Of a stretch of DNA of 25,300 nucleotides, positions 13,076 through 20,797 are shown one piece after another. The stretch covers positions 1-25,300 of the forward strand of contig CAYJVO010000008.1 in NCBI GenBank assembly GCA_964373675.1, written 5' to 3'. Both the position numbers and the translations under genes were made by a program. This DNA is from CAYHXN01 sp964373675. GTDB lineage: Bacteria; Patescibacteriota; Minisyncoccia; UBA6257; WO2-44-18. Each line of letters opens with the position of its first letter. Within the stretch, counting starts at the first letter, position 1. The notes beneath the pieces were generated by a model. The model made no database searches. It saw only the letters and a program-made list of their open reading frames with translations, and had not been told where the DNA came from.

Positions 13076-14208
13076 GACTCTAAATACTCAAACACTTTTT
13101 CGTTATCTACACCTTTATTTGGATCATATTCTATTTTTTCCGCCTCCGCAATCTTATAAAGCAGTAAATTCGCCTCCACATTATTTTTGGCGCGCGGCTT
13201 CAGTTGCTCTTTCAGTTTTTCCTCTGCAATTTTGCCGCTGGCAACTAAATGCCGGGCATTGTCCATCATTTGCTCCAAAGTTTTATCCACTAGGATGTCC
13301 GGCAAATCAACTTTGGAGGATTTTATAAGCTCGTCCAAAAACTTCAGACGCAGCCGATCCCGCTCTTTCGTTTCTTTCTCGGCGCGAAGGCCGTCCTGGA
13401 CGCTTTGAGCAAGCTCACCAACATTTTGAAATTTTCCTAAATTTTTAACAAAGTCATCATTTAACTCCGGCAGGCGCCGGTCAAAAACGGCATTAATGCG
13501 AACTTTAAAATCCGCTTTTTTACTGCGAAATTCTTCCTTCCAATAGTCAACCGGAAAACTCAACGAAAATTCCAAATTCTCGCCCTCGGAATGATTTTCC
13601 AATTGCTGATCAAAGCCCGGCAAAAAATGACTTTGACCCAAAATGAATTTTTCTCCCTTAAAGCTGTCTAGCGGTTTTTGATCCACTGATCCTTCCAGGT
13701 CAAGATCTACAACATCACCAATGCGAGCCGGGTGATTAGCTCGGATCACTGCTGCCCGCGAATTGCGCAGCCAATCCAAGGATTGCTGAATCTCTTTTTC
13801 GTCTACTAAAATTTCTTTTCTTTCGCTGAAAATTTTCTTTGCTAATTTTTTATAATTTTCAAGCTTAACTTCAGGAAAAATGGTTAGTTCGGTTTTATAT
13901 TTTAATCCTGTGCCGCTCTCCTGAAGATCAATTTTAGGTGTATCAATAACCGTCCAGCTATTTTCCTGTGAAATTTCATCAAGACTGAAACGCACTGCCG
14001 CTTTGGCGGCATCCTCAAAAACTTTGTCTTTATCAATCGCCTGCTCCGCCATTTCTTTGGGAGCGGCGCCCGGCCGAAAACCTTTTAACTGGACATTGGC
14101 CAGCGCGTGTTCGTAAGCGGTGTCCCAGTAGTTTTTAAATTCTTTCTCGTCCAGAGAAACCTCCAGAGTAATTCTGGAACCGAGGAGTTTTGTAAAATCA
14201 GATTTCAT
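13063..14208 (-). CDS. tig: trigger factor
   Basis: Ribosome-bound chaperone and peptidyl-prolyl isomerase. The N-terminal ribosome-binding domain carries LKGFRPGAAPKEMAEQ, matching the GFRxGxxP signature. The FKBP-type domain follows (about residues 150-245; IGDVVDLDLEGSVDQKPLDS, FILGQSHFLPGFDQQLEN), then the helical C-terminal arms. At 381 residues it is shorter than E. coli Tig (432), mainly in the C-terminal part. A promoter lies 8 nt before the ATG, implying a leaderless mRNA. It is the first gene of the tig-clpP pair, and diverges from the TrpR-like gene. Confidence 0.94.
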   Translation of the reverse strand: MKSDFTKLLGSRITLEVSLDEKEFKNYWDTAYEHALANVQLKGFRPGAAPKEMAEQAIDKDKVFEDAAKAAVRFSLDEISQENSWTVIDTPKIDLQESGTGLKYKTELTIFPEVKLENYKKLAKKIFSERKEILVDEKEIQQSLDWLRNSRAAVIRANHPARIGDVVDLDLEGSVDQKPLDSFKGEKFILGQSHFLPGFDQQLENHSEGENLEFSLSFPVDYWKEEFRSKKADFKVRINAVFDRRLPELNDDFVKNLGKFQNVGELAQSVQDGLRAEKETKERDRLRLKFLDELIKSSKVDLPDILVDKTLEQMMDNARHLVASGKIAEEKLKEQLKPRAKNNVEANLLLYKIAEAEKIEYDPNKGVDNEKVFEYLESLSH

Positions 14209-14216
14209 TGGCTTAT

Positions 14217-14245
14217 ATTTTACCAGAAAAAAATTTTAAAAGCAA
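14217..14245 (-). promoter_or_regulatory. Promoter of tig (probably leaderless)
   Basis: TTGCTT (14245-14240), 17-nt spacer, TAAAAT (14222-14217) on the minus strand; the ATG starts 8 nt after the -10 box. Confidence 0.7.
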
Positions 14246-14374
14246 CTTTCTTAAAGGACTTGTATATTCAACCTTATAAGGCGCCGTCTGAAATGGCGAG
14301 CTCTTAGTGTACATTTATTGACCCTTTGCCACCCCGTCCTACCAAGAATAACCACTCCATAAGGTTAACTGTAT

Positions 14375-14398
14375 GGTGTATTGACGCGTCAATACACC
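14375..14398. promoter_or_regulatory. GACGCGTC-core palindrome 1, overlapping the TrpR-like promoter
   Basis: A perfect 24-bp palindrome centred at 14386/14387: GGTGTATT arm, GACGCGTC core, AATACACC arm. Its left half contains the -35 box (TTGACG, 14381-14386) of the following gene and its right half fills the spacer. This is a classic position for a repressor operator. Confidence 0.85.
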
Positions 14399-14409
14399 GA
14401 GATTATAAT
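14381..14409 (+). promoter_or_regulatory. Promoter of the TrpR-like gene
   Basis: TTGACG (14381-14386), 17-nt spacer, TATAAT (14404-14409). The ATG starts at 14417, 7 nt after the -10 box, so the transcript is predicted to start at or next to the ATG. Confidence 0.75.
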
Positions 14410-14416
14410 CTTTAAT

Positions 14417-14884
14417 ATGAGAAGAAATAATGGGGACGATAAAGATTTTCAAGGTAAGCACAGAACTGAATGGCGGGATTTTTTATGGAGTAGATTTTTG
14501 GAAAAATTAACAAAAACCAGAACCATAAAAGACGCGAGCGAGATAATGAATTCCCTTTTTAGCGAATATGAAAAGAAAGTGGTAACTAAAAGATTGGCGG
14601 CGCTAGCCTTGATTAAAAGCGGAAGAGGCGTTAGGGAAATTGGACGCGTTCTTTGGATGTCCACCTCAACAATCAACGCTTTAAAAAAAAGTTTGTTCAG
14701 CGGGCAAAAGATTTATCAAAGTCAGCGGTCATTTAAAACCGTTAAGAAAATAACCCCGTCCAGAATACTAATTAAAAAATCGTGGCTAGAAGAACTAATG
14801 AAAGATGTTGATTTGTGGGAATTATTAAAAAATCCGCCTCGGCCGACAGGAATGGGACTGAAGGGCGGTTGGCGTAAATTCTAG
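14417..14884 (+). CDS. TrpR/YerC-like DNA-binding protein
   Basis: A 155-residue regulator. Residues of about 15-90 resemble the Trp-repressor-like YerC/YecD fold: FLWSRFLEKLTKTRTIKDAS, then EKKVVTKRLAALALIKSGRG, with VREIGRVLWMSTSTINALKK as the helix-turn-helix. The C-terminal 60 residues (from about SGQKIYQSQRSF on) are basic and not recognised; they end in PPRPTGMGLKGGWRKF. The start is ATG 14417-14419; an in-frame TTG at 14381 belongs to the promoter. No Shine-Dalgarno sequence is seen. The gene lies between two palindromes that share the GACGCGTC core; the first overlaps its promoter. Autorepression is inferred. The tryptophan-binding function of TrpR should not be assumed. Confidence 0.85.
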   Translation: MRRNNGDDKDFQGKHRTEWRDFLWSRFLEKLTKTRTIKDASEIMNSLFSEYEKKVVTKRLAALALIKSGRGVREIGRVLWMSTSTINALKKSLFSGQKIYQSQRSFKTVKKITPSRILIKKSWLEELMKDVDLWELLKNPPRPTGMGLKGGWRKF

Positions 14885-14905
14885 CGTGGCGACGCGTCGC
14901 CACGC
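14884..14905. repeat. GACGCGTC-core palindrome 2, after the TrpR-like gene
   Basis: A perfect 22-bp palindrome centred at 14894/14895 with GCGTGGC/GCCACGC arms, overlapping the stop codon (TAG, 14882-14884) by one base. It shares only the core and GTG/CAC positions with palindrome 1; the arms differ but remain complementary. There is no T-run after it. Confidence 0.85.
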
Positions 14906-15017
14906 CGAAATCTCACACCAAGTAGCTTTATTTTTATTTTGGAATTCGGTTGTTCAAAGCCGTGGTCATGAACAAATACCGACCTAATATCCGATTAGTA
15001 TTCTAACATAATATAGA

Positions 15018-15051
15018 AATCCCCTCGCGCAGTGCACTGCGCGAGGGGATT
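15018..15051. repeat. 34-bp perfect palindrome after the second DGR-like tail
   Basis: Perfect palindrome centred at 15034/15035 with CCCCTCGCGCAGTG arms. On the minus strand it follows a VR-like tail by about 57 nt, after CTGGGTTCCCTTAA. It resembles the placement of the palindrome behind the intact DGR target. Confidence 0.85.
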
Positions 15052-15091
15052 AAGGGAACCCAGGGGTCAGAAGGCCAGGGAATCCGACTTG

Positions 15092-15106
15092 CCCGCCTTC
15101 GGCGGG
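15092..15106. repeat. CCCGCC-TTC-GGCGGG hairpin
   Basis: Six-bp stem with a 3-nt loop, 2 nt after the stop codon of the second VR-like tail on the minus strand. Similar CCGCC/GGCGG hairpins lie at 22425-22437 and 25278-25294, so it may belong to a dispersed repeat family. Confidence 0.55.
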
Positions 15107-15108
15107 AG

Positions 15109-15198
15109 CTACTTGCGACGGAGGAAAACCCAGCGATAGTCACCGTCCCAAAAATCGCCAGGACGGCCATACGATGTACGTCGGAGAGAAAAACTCAT
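15109..15198 (-). pseudogene. Orphan DGR variable-region tail (relic or mini-ORF)
   Basis: A 29-codon frame from ATG 15198 to TAG 15109. It reads RRTSYGRPGDFWDGDYRW and ends VFLRRK, the typical C-terminal end of DGR target proteins (W-D-G-x-Y-R-W/F, then aromatic-LRRK stop). No Shine-Dalgarno sequence is present and no AAC-rich codons are seen, so it looks like a VR rather than a TR. The frame is open further upstream, out of phase with the end of the metallopeptidase-like gene. No TR for it was found. It is probably the surviving 3' end of a former target gene, though a cut-off TR cannot be excluded. Confidence 0.65.
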
Positions 15199-15211
15199 TA
15201 GGTGTGGGGGC

Positions 15212-15958
15212 TTACTTAAAAAGCGGCTCAACTTTTTTATACATTTCCTCAGTGATAAACTTTCCCTCAAGCAACTTAGTTAACTTGTTAAGATAACGGC
15301 GATCTTGCTTATCAATCTTTTTTACTGCTTCTACTAATATTAAATCATTGAAAAACGCATAGCGATAAACGGCTTCAGTCAATAAAGCTAAATCTTCATG
15401 AGGGCTAACACTTCCATACCACCACAAAACCCCGCCATAAGGAAACTTCTGATATTCCAGATAGCGGTTCTGGTCGTAAACTTCCCAACCGCCGGCAATT
15501 CTAACCCACTCTTCTAAAAATGGTGCGCCAAGTTTATATAAGTAAGCGTGAGCGCCTTCGTGCCAAATTAATGGCCGTCCGGATTCTTCAGTCAAATGCT
15601 CAGCTAATACGCAAATTTGGCCATCTGCATGACAATGCCCCTGCTCAAATCCTAAAAAATGCGGCGGACTAGAATCTCTACTGACTGAAATGGAAATTAT
15701 AGATGATTGAACTTCGCTGGTCATATATCCAATAGCATTGTTTATTAAAGAAATTTCATCGGGAGTGGCATTGATAACAACCGCATTGGCTTTGCTATTG
15801 GAATTTGCTGAAACCGCAGGGTCTAATTCTGTTTCCGCCGGCCACGCTACCGGCCGCTCTACAGCCGGAGTCGGAGATAAATTAATAAAAATAACCGCAA
15901 CCGACACTCCCCCAACCAAACCAACAGCCATTCCGGCTAAAATCCAATAACGCAACAC
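15212..15958 (-). CDS. membrane-anchored zincin-like protein
   Basis: A 248-residue protein with one N-terminal transmembrane helix (WILAGMAVGLVGGVSVAVIF), so the body probably faces outside. WHEGAHAYLYKLG (about residues 129-141) contains HEGAH, an HExxH zinc site, and HEDLALLTEAVYRY about 55 residues later could give the third ligand (E), as in gluzincins. A small central part has GHCHADGQICVL, with paired cysteines. Peptidase activity is therefore likely but not proven; the specific family is not recognised. The start is GTG 15956-15958, 7 nt after AAGGA. A TTTACA-N17-TAATTT promoter candidate lies upstream, divergent from the GT-B-like gene. Confidence 0.75.
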   Translation of the reverse strand: MLRYWILAGMAVGLVGGVSVAVIFINLSPTPAVERPVAWPAETELDPAVSANSNSKANAVVINATPDEISLINNAIGYMTSEVQSSIISISVSRDSSPPHFLGFEQGHCHADGQICVLAEHLTEESGRPLIWHEGAHAYLYKLGAPFLEEWVRIAGGWEVYDQNRYLEYQKFPYGGVLWWYGSVSPHEDLALLTEAVYRYAFFNDLILVEAVKKIDKQDRRYLNKLTKLLEGKFITEEMYKKVEPLFK

Positions 15959-16040
15959 CTACTTTCCTTTCAAAATACTGCCATTAAATTACACCACAAA
16001 GATAGTTTTGTAAAGGTTGACCTCGGTTTTTTTTATTTCT

Positions 16041-16049
16041 TGATATACT
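16041..16049 (+). promoter_or_regulatory. Extended -10 promoter of the GT-B-like gene
   Basis: TGATATACT (TG-n-TATACT) ends 7 nt before ATG 16057, so the mRNA is predicted to be leaderless. A TTGACC at 16017-16022 is too far (21 nt) for a normal -35 box. Confidence 0.55.
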
Positions 16050-16056
16050 TAAATTT

Positions 16057-17166
16057 ATGCAACAACTTCTTATTTCGGTTGATGCACCCGGGCCGGCGGA
16101 GTTTATCGCGCCGGTGCTGCCGGAGCTCAAAAAGAAATACAAGGTTCTTTTGGTAACCGTCAAAGAATCGCCGGCGGCAATCTTACAAAAGTTTAACCCG
16201 ACCCGCTGCGACAGCGAAGCCGACGCCGAACCGATATACCGAGAATTCCGACCCGACATTTTGCTGATCGCGATGAGTTCATTAGTTTTAGGGCCGTATA
16301 TCAATCTGGAATTTGCCAAACTCGGCAAAGCTGACGGCAAAAAAATAATTCTTTTCCAGGACTTTTGGGCTAATCACCGCTGGCCGATGAATTATAAAAT
16401 GCTGAAAACGGCCGAGACGGTCCTGGTGCCTGATGACATCGCTAAAGGTTTTATCGTGGAGGACGGCTACGAAGGAAAGATTACCGTCACCGGCAGCCCG
16501 GCATTTGAAAAAATCCAAAAAATCAACGTTGCTCAAGAACGAGCCCGCCTGCGCAAAAAATTAAAAATCCCCGAAGAAAGTTTTGTAATTCTCCACTGCG
16601 GCACCGGCACGCCCCAAAGCTGGCAAGAAGACGAGATAACATTTAAATTCCTGGCGGAGGCGGTCAAAAATTTCAAAAACGCCTATCCGGACACGGTTTT
16701 TATTTCTCGCCCGCATCCGCGAGACGAAAAGCCCGATCGTTATTTCAAACTCGCTCCGAATCTGGGACTTCTAGATACTTCATCGGTCAAATTGACCGAT
16801 GAACTGCTACCGGTAGCGAACGCGGTGGTGGCGATGTATTCAACCAACCTCATCCATGCCTGTTACTTGCGGATTCCGGCCATCAGCATTCTCCTTCCCA
16901 ACGCCGGGAAAAAACGATTGGAGAAAATTTCGCTTGCCGATTTTCCGCCAAACGCGATCGGCGCCACTATCGGGATATATGAGCCGGGCCAAAAAACTCT
17001 TCTAACCCATCTTGAGAAGATTCAAAACGACGCGAACTATCGCTCAATTTTAAAATTCGCCCAAGAAAAATTCTTCCCTATCGGTAAAAAATCGGCTGTT
17101 GAAAAAGTGCTAAAGGCGCTTTTATTCTCCTTCGCCGAAAACCCCGGGCGGCCTACTCCGCCGTAG
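16057..17166 (+). CDS. GT-B-fold protein, glycosyltransferase or epimerase-like
   Basis: A 369-residue cytoplasmic protein. It starts LLISVDAPGPAEFIAPVLPE, an N-terminal Rossmann-like half with FRPDILLIAMSS, then VTGSPAFEKI at the domain junction. The second half has SFVILHCGTGTPQSW, VFISRPHPRDEK and ANAVVAMYSTNLIHACYLRI. Overall order and the RPHPRD and MYSTNLIHAC-type segments resemble UDP-GlcNAc 2-epimerase and related GT-B glycosyltransferases. The donor and acceptor are not recognised. The gene stands alone with its own promoter and converges on hppA without a clear terminator in the 39-nt gap. Confidence 0.7.
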   Translation: MQQLLISVDAPGPAEFIAPVLPELKKKYKVLLVTVKESPAAILQKFNPTRCDSEADAEPIYREFRPDILLIAMSSLVLGPYINLEFAKLGKADGKKIILFQDFWANHRWPMNYKMLKTAETVLVPDDIAKGFIVEDGYEGKITVTGSPAFEKIQKINVAQERARLRKKLKIPEESFVILHCGTGTPQSWQEDEITFKFLAEAVKNFKNAYPDTVFISRPHPRDEKPDRYFKLAPNLGLLDTSSVKLTDELLPVANAVVAMYSTNLIHACYLRIPAISILLPNAGKKRLEKISLADFPPNAIGATIGIYEPGQKTLLTHLEKIQNDANYRSILKFAQEKFFPIGKKSAVEKVLKALLFSFAENPGRPTPP

Positions 17167-17205
17167 TAGCCTACGACTACGAAGGCTGGATAAGGCCGTG
17201 GAGCT

Positions 17206-19137
17206 TCATAAAAACGGAACAATGAGTAGAGCTACTATATTTATAACTTTAATCAGCGGATTGATGGCCGGCCCGGCAGTATCTTTATAGGGATCGCCAA
17301 CCGTATCTCCAGTAACCGCCGCTTTGTGCCATTCGGTACCTTTGGCTCCGGCGGCCTCAATAGATTTCTTAGCGTTGTCCCAGGCAGCGCCTCCTGATGT
17401 CATGGAGATCGCCACAAAAAGTCCGGAAATAATCGTACCCATCAAAAACCCGCCCAATACCTGACTGCCCAATAAAACCCCAACAACCAGTACCGCTAAA
17501 ATCGGCAGAATGGCCGGCCAAGTCATCTCCCGCAAGGCGGCTTTAGTCACGATATCCACAGCTTTTCCATACTCCGGTTTCGCCTTCCCTTCCATCAAAC
17601 CGGGAATTTCGCGGAACTGCCGGCGAATCTCATTAACAACCGCGCCAGCCGCTTTGCCCACCGCTTTCATGGCGATAGAACTGAACAAATAAGGCATGGC
17701 AGCGCCCAAAAAAAGACCGATCACAATATTAGGATTTTGAAGATCAAAAGAAATTCCCAGAAATTGTTTTACATATTCGGAAAAAATCACTACTGCCGCC
17801 AAGCCAGCCGAAGCAATCGCATAACCCTTGGTCACGGCTTTGGTGGTATTGCCAACCGCATCCAGAGCGTCAGTAATTTTGCGGGTTCCCTCCGGCGCTC
17901 CGGTCATTTCCGCAATGCCGCCGGCATTATCCGTAATCGGGCCAAAAGAATCAATCGCCACAACGATGCCGGCAACAGACAGCATGGAAACAGCGGCAAC
18001 CGCAATGCCATTTAAACCAGCCAGCCAGTAAGCGCCCGAAATCCCCAGCACAATAATAGCAATCGGCAAAACCGTAGACTCCATGCTTACCGAGAGACCC
18101 ATAATGATATTAGTGCCGTGGCCGGAACGAGAAGCTTCAACAATGCTTTTCACCGGCCGATATTTTTTGGCGGTATAATAATCAGTCACCAAAACCATCA
18201 AGCCAGTCACTGCCAACCCAATCAAGCTGGCTAAAAATATCTTAAAAGCTCCGGTTTCAAAATAAGTTTGGGACGCAAAATAAAAGAGGATGGCTGATAA
18301 AACTAACGAAGCAACCAGTCCTTTATATAAAGCGCCCATGATAGAACCGTTTTTACCAAGGCGCACAAACCAACTGCCGACAATGGAAGCCAAAATTGCC
18401 AGACCTCCTAAAACCAGCGGGAATAAAGAATTTCCCACAAGCATCGCCGCAATCAAAGTAACGGCATAAGTTTCAAAAAGATCGGCGGCCATTCCGGCGC
18501 AGTCCCCCACATTATCGCCAACATTATCAGCAATTACACCCGGATTGCGCGGATCGTCTTCGGGAATGCCGGCTTCTACTTTTCCGACAAGATCAGTGCC
18601 GACATCAGCGGCTTTAGTGAAAATGCCGCCTCCCAAACGGGCAAAAACGGAGATCAAGCTCGCACCAAAAGCCAAGCCGATCAATGAATAAAGGTCCTTA
18701 GTAATGAAATAGAATCCGGATATTGCCAAAAGCCCTAAGGCAACCACTAGAAATCCGGTTACCGAACCGGCCCGAAAGGCCAACAATAATGCCGGCGCCA
18801 ATCCATTTTTAGCGGACTCGGCGGTTTTGGCGTTAGAACGAACCGCAACGTTCATACCGATATAGCCGGCCAAGGCGGAAAGGGTAGCGCCTATTAAAAA
18901 TCCAATGGAAGTAGAAACGCCCAAACTTAAATAAATTAAAACGAACAAAATAATGGCTACAACCGCTACCGATTTATATTGACGATTCAAATAAGCTGAA
19001 GATCCTTCCTGAATGGCGTGAGAAATTTCTTCCATTTTCGGATTGCCGACTGGCTGCCTTTTCAGCCATAAAATAATGTAAGCGCTGTAAGCGATGGCGA
19101 GTGCGACCGGAACGAAAGTTAAATAATAGATGCTCAT
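17206..19137 (-). CDS. hppA: proton-pumping membrane pyrophosphatase, K+-independent type
   Basis: Membrane pump that couples pyrophosphate hydrolysis to ion transport. At 643 residues it has about 15 hydrophobic helices. The catalytic loop DVGTDLVGKVEAGIPEDDPR followed by NPGVIADNVGDNVGDCAGMA is intact, and so are the later DNAGGIAEMTG and DPYKDTAGPAINPL loops. At the position that sets K+ dependence the protein reads GNTTKAVTKG: Lys (instead of Ala) and Thr three residues later, the pattern of K+-independent H+ pumps. Its ATG overlaps the nusA stop (ATGA), so translation is probably coupled. Linking PPi recycling with nusA in one operon is not a functional pair I know. Confidence 0.95.
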   Translation of the reverse strand: MSIYYLTFVPVALAIAYSAYIILWLKRQPVGNPKMEEISHAIQEGSSAYLNRQYKSVAVVAIILFVLIYLSLGVSTSIGFLIGATLSALAGYIGMNVAVRSNAKTAESAKNGLAPALLLAFRAGSVTGFLVVALGLLAISGFYFITKDLYSLIGLAFGASLISVFARLGGGIFTKAADVGTDLVGKVEAGIPEDDPRNPGVIADNVGDNVGDCAGMAADLFETYAVTLIAAMLVGNSLFPLVLGGLAILASIVGSWFVRLGKNGSIMGALYKGLVASLVLSAILFYFASQTYFETGAFKIFLASLIGLAVTGLMVLVTDYYTAKKYRPVKSIVEASRSGHGTNIIMGLSVSMESTVLPIAIIVLGISGAYWLAGLNGIAVAAVSMLSVAGIVVAIDSFGPITDNAGGIAEMTGAPEGTRKITDALDAVGNTTKAVTKGYAIASAGLAAVVIFSEYVKQFLGISFDLQNPNIVIGLFLGAAMPYLFSSIAMKAVGKAAGAVVNEIRRQFREIPGLMEGKAKPEYGKAVDIVTKAALREMTWPAILPILAVLVVGVLLGSQVLGGFLMGTIISGLFVAISMTSGGAAWDNAKKSIEAAGAKGTEWHKAAVTGDTVGDPYKDTAGPAINPLIKVINIVALLIVPFL

Positions 19138-20411
19138 TTTTGTGATTCTTCGGTTGGCTTTTCTTCAGATGGCGCTTCTTCTACTACCTCGGCAACTGAA
19201 GTTTCCTCAACTGCGGCAACGCCGCCTTCCTGCACCTCCTCTGGCTTTGCCTGAGAACGAACATCAATCTTCCAGCCGGTTAATTTAGCCGCCAATCTTA
19301 CATTTTGCCCGCCTTTTCCAATAGCCAGACTTAATTGATCATCAGGCACATAGACCATTGCCTCACGGCGTGGAAGAATATCTGCCCTGCTTACCTTTGC
19401 CGGCGATAAAGCATTAGCGATGAATTTAGCCGGATCTTCTGACCATTCTACAATATCCAGCTTTTCATTGCCCAGCTCGTTGCTGACGGCCATTACCCGA
19501 GTACCTCGCTGACCGACGCAGGAGCCAACCGGATCAACGCCTTCAGCATGAGAAACAACAGCTATTTTGGTCCGGCTCCCCGGTTCGCGGGCAATAATTT
19601 TTATCTCAACAATTCCGTCGTTAATTTCCGGCACTTCCAGAGCACAAAGTCGGCTCACAAACTTCGGATGCGAACGAGACAAAATTATGCCAGGAATACG
19701 AGTTTCTTCTTGCACGGCCAAAACATAAAAACGCATCCGCTCTCCCGGCCGATAATGCTCGCCTGGTATAGATTCATTATAAAACATAATGCCGGTAGCC
19801 CGACCTAAGTCCACATATACATTACCCCGGTCAAACCGCTGAATAATGCCGCTGACGATTTCGCCTTCTTTGCCTTTAAATTCTCCTAACACTGATTCTC
19901 TTTCTGCCTCCCGCAATCTTTGTAAAATTACCTGCTTGGCGGTTTGCGCCGCAATGCGGCCGAATTCCTCATGACTCTCCAAAGGAAATTCTAATTCGTC
20001 GCCGACTTTAACGTCGGCCTTTATTTTTTTCGCTTCTTCAACCAATAAATGACGCTCTGGATTATAGCGAGGCAAAAGCGGTTCTCCAGTTTCAGAAACT
20101 TCAGCTTCCCTCATTCCCTGCCTTGCTTCTGGCGCAGCAACTCCCCCCTTGCTCTCCAAAACTTCAGCGTCGGATGGTTCCTCCACAAATCTCACCGTTG
20201 TTTCGTCCACAATGGTTTTCACCTGACAAAATTTAAGATCGCCGGTTTTCAAATCAAACTTGGCGCGAACTACTTCGCCTTTCTGCATATATTCTTTTTT
20301 ATAAGCGGCGGCAATGGAAGATTCCACCGCTTCCAAAATTTTGGAAGCGTCAATCCCCTTTTCTTCCGCGATCTGATCAATCGCCTTTTTAATACTTTTT
20401 AAATCAAACAT
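19134..20411 (-). CDS. nusA: transcription termination/antitermination factor NusA
   Basis: RNA-polymerase-binding factor for pausing, termination and antitermination. The N-terminal domain (IEEKGIDASKILEAVESS-like segment, residues 1-70) is followed by a stretch of about 45 acidic residues not in E. coli NusA, then RYNPERHLLVEEAKKIKADV and IAAQTAKQVILQRLREAERE. The S1 domain starts at KGKEGEIVSGIIQRFDRGNV. KH1 includes DPVGSCVGQRGTRVMAVSNE and KH2 includes LSLAIGKGGQNVRLAAKLTG. The C-terminal tail is short and acidic (EEAPSEEKPTEESQK), without the AR1/AR2 repeats. The usual rimP neighbour is not upstream. The intergenic region before it holds an inverted repeat GCTCAAT/ATTGAGC (20432-20470), no clear promoter. 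Confidence 0.94.
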   Translation of the reverse strand: MFDLKSIKKAIDQIAEEKGIDASKILEAVESSIAAAYKKEYMQKGEVVRAKFDLKTGDLKFCQVKTIVDETTVRFVEEPSDAEVLESKGGVAAPEARQGMREAEVSETGEPLLPRYNPERHLLVEEAKKIKADVKVGDELEFPLESHEEFGRIAAQTAKQVILQRLREAERESVLGEFKGKEGEIVSGIIQRFDRGNVYVDLGRATGIMFYNESIPGEHYRPGERMRFYVLAVQEETRIPGIILSRSHPKFVSRLCALEVPEINDGIVEIKIIAREPGSRTKIAVVSHAEGVDPVGSCVGQRGTRVMAVSNELGNEKLDIVEWSEDPAKFIANALSPAKVSRADILPRREAMVYVPDDQLSLAIGKGGQNVRLAAKLTGWKIDVRSQAKPEEVQEGGVAAVEETSVAEVVEEAPSEEKPTEESQK

Positions 20412-20518
20412 GCCAATGTTGTTAAAATTTACAAGCTCAATGCGCAGTAAATTTTACTACAATATTGAGCACCCCGTACATTTTTTTGGAAAACTTTGTG
20501 TGACTTTCCAGATAGAGA

Positions 20519-20565
20519 CGCAGCCAAGTCAGACTTGGCTGCGCCAAGTCAGACTTGGCGCAGCC
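20519..20565. repeat. Tandem palindromic repeat CCAAGTCAGACTTGG
   Basis: Two adjacent hairpins, each with the GCCAAGT-CAG-ACTTGGC core (20520-20542 and 20543-20559), followed by a shared GCAGCC. The repeats overlap by sequence so that alternative cruciforms are possible. It lies in the long intergenic region upstream of nusA. No T-run follows, so it is not a typical terminator. Confidence 0.75.
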
Positions 20566-20650
20566 AATGCGCTCCATTAGGTCCCCTGCTCGGATTAAAA
20601 CTTCACAGCAAATGTGCGGGGTTAATTCCTCTAATACGTTAATTTATTAA

Positions 20651-20676
20651 GAATGGCCGCTCACGAGCGACCATTC
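20651..20676. repeat. GAATGG...CCATTC hairpin
   Basis: Six-bp outer stem (20651-20656 and 20671-20676) with an inner CGCT/AGCG stem. Purpose unclear. Confidence 0.45.
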
Positions 20677-20744
20677 ACAACAACACTATTTACTATATGC
20701 CAGCAGATTTAAAAAGTCAAATTCGCGTTTTTAAAAGTAAAAGG

Positions 20745-20771
20745 CCCTTGCGTAGCATCGCTACGCAAGGG
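20745..20771. repeat. 12-bp stem hairpin after the third DGR-like tail
   Basis: CCCTTGCGTAGC/GCTACGCAAGGG with a 3-nt loop. On the minus strand it lies 26 nt after the stop codon of a VR-like tail, with CTCTGGTTCTCTAAA just before, much like the CTGGGTTCCCTTAA before the palindrome at 15018-15051. CCTTTTACTTTT follows, so it may terminate transcription as well. Confidence 0.8.
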
Positions 20772-20797
20772 TTTAGAGAACCAGAGCTCCAGAGAAG

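Noticed and set aside
14381..14416. Upstream TTG start for the TrpR-like protein
   Set aside because: The TTG is the first part of the -35 box and the extra codons cover the promoter; ATG 14417 fits the -10 box and the family start.
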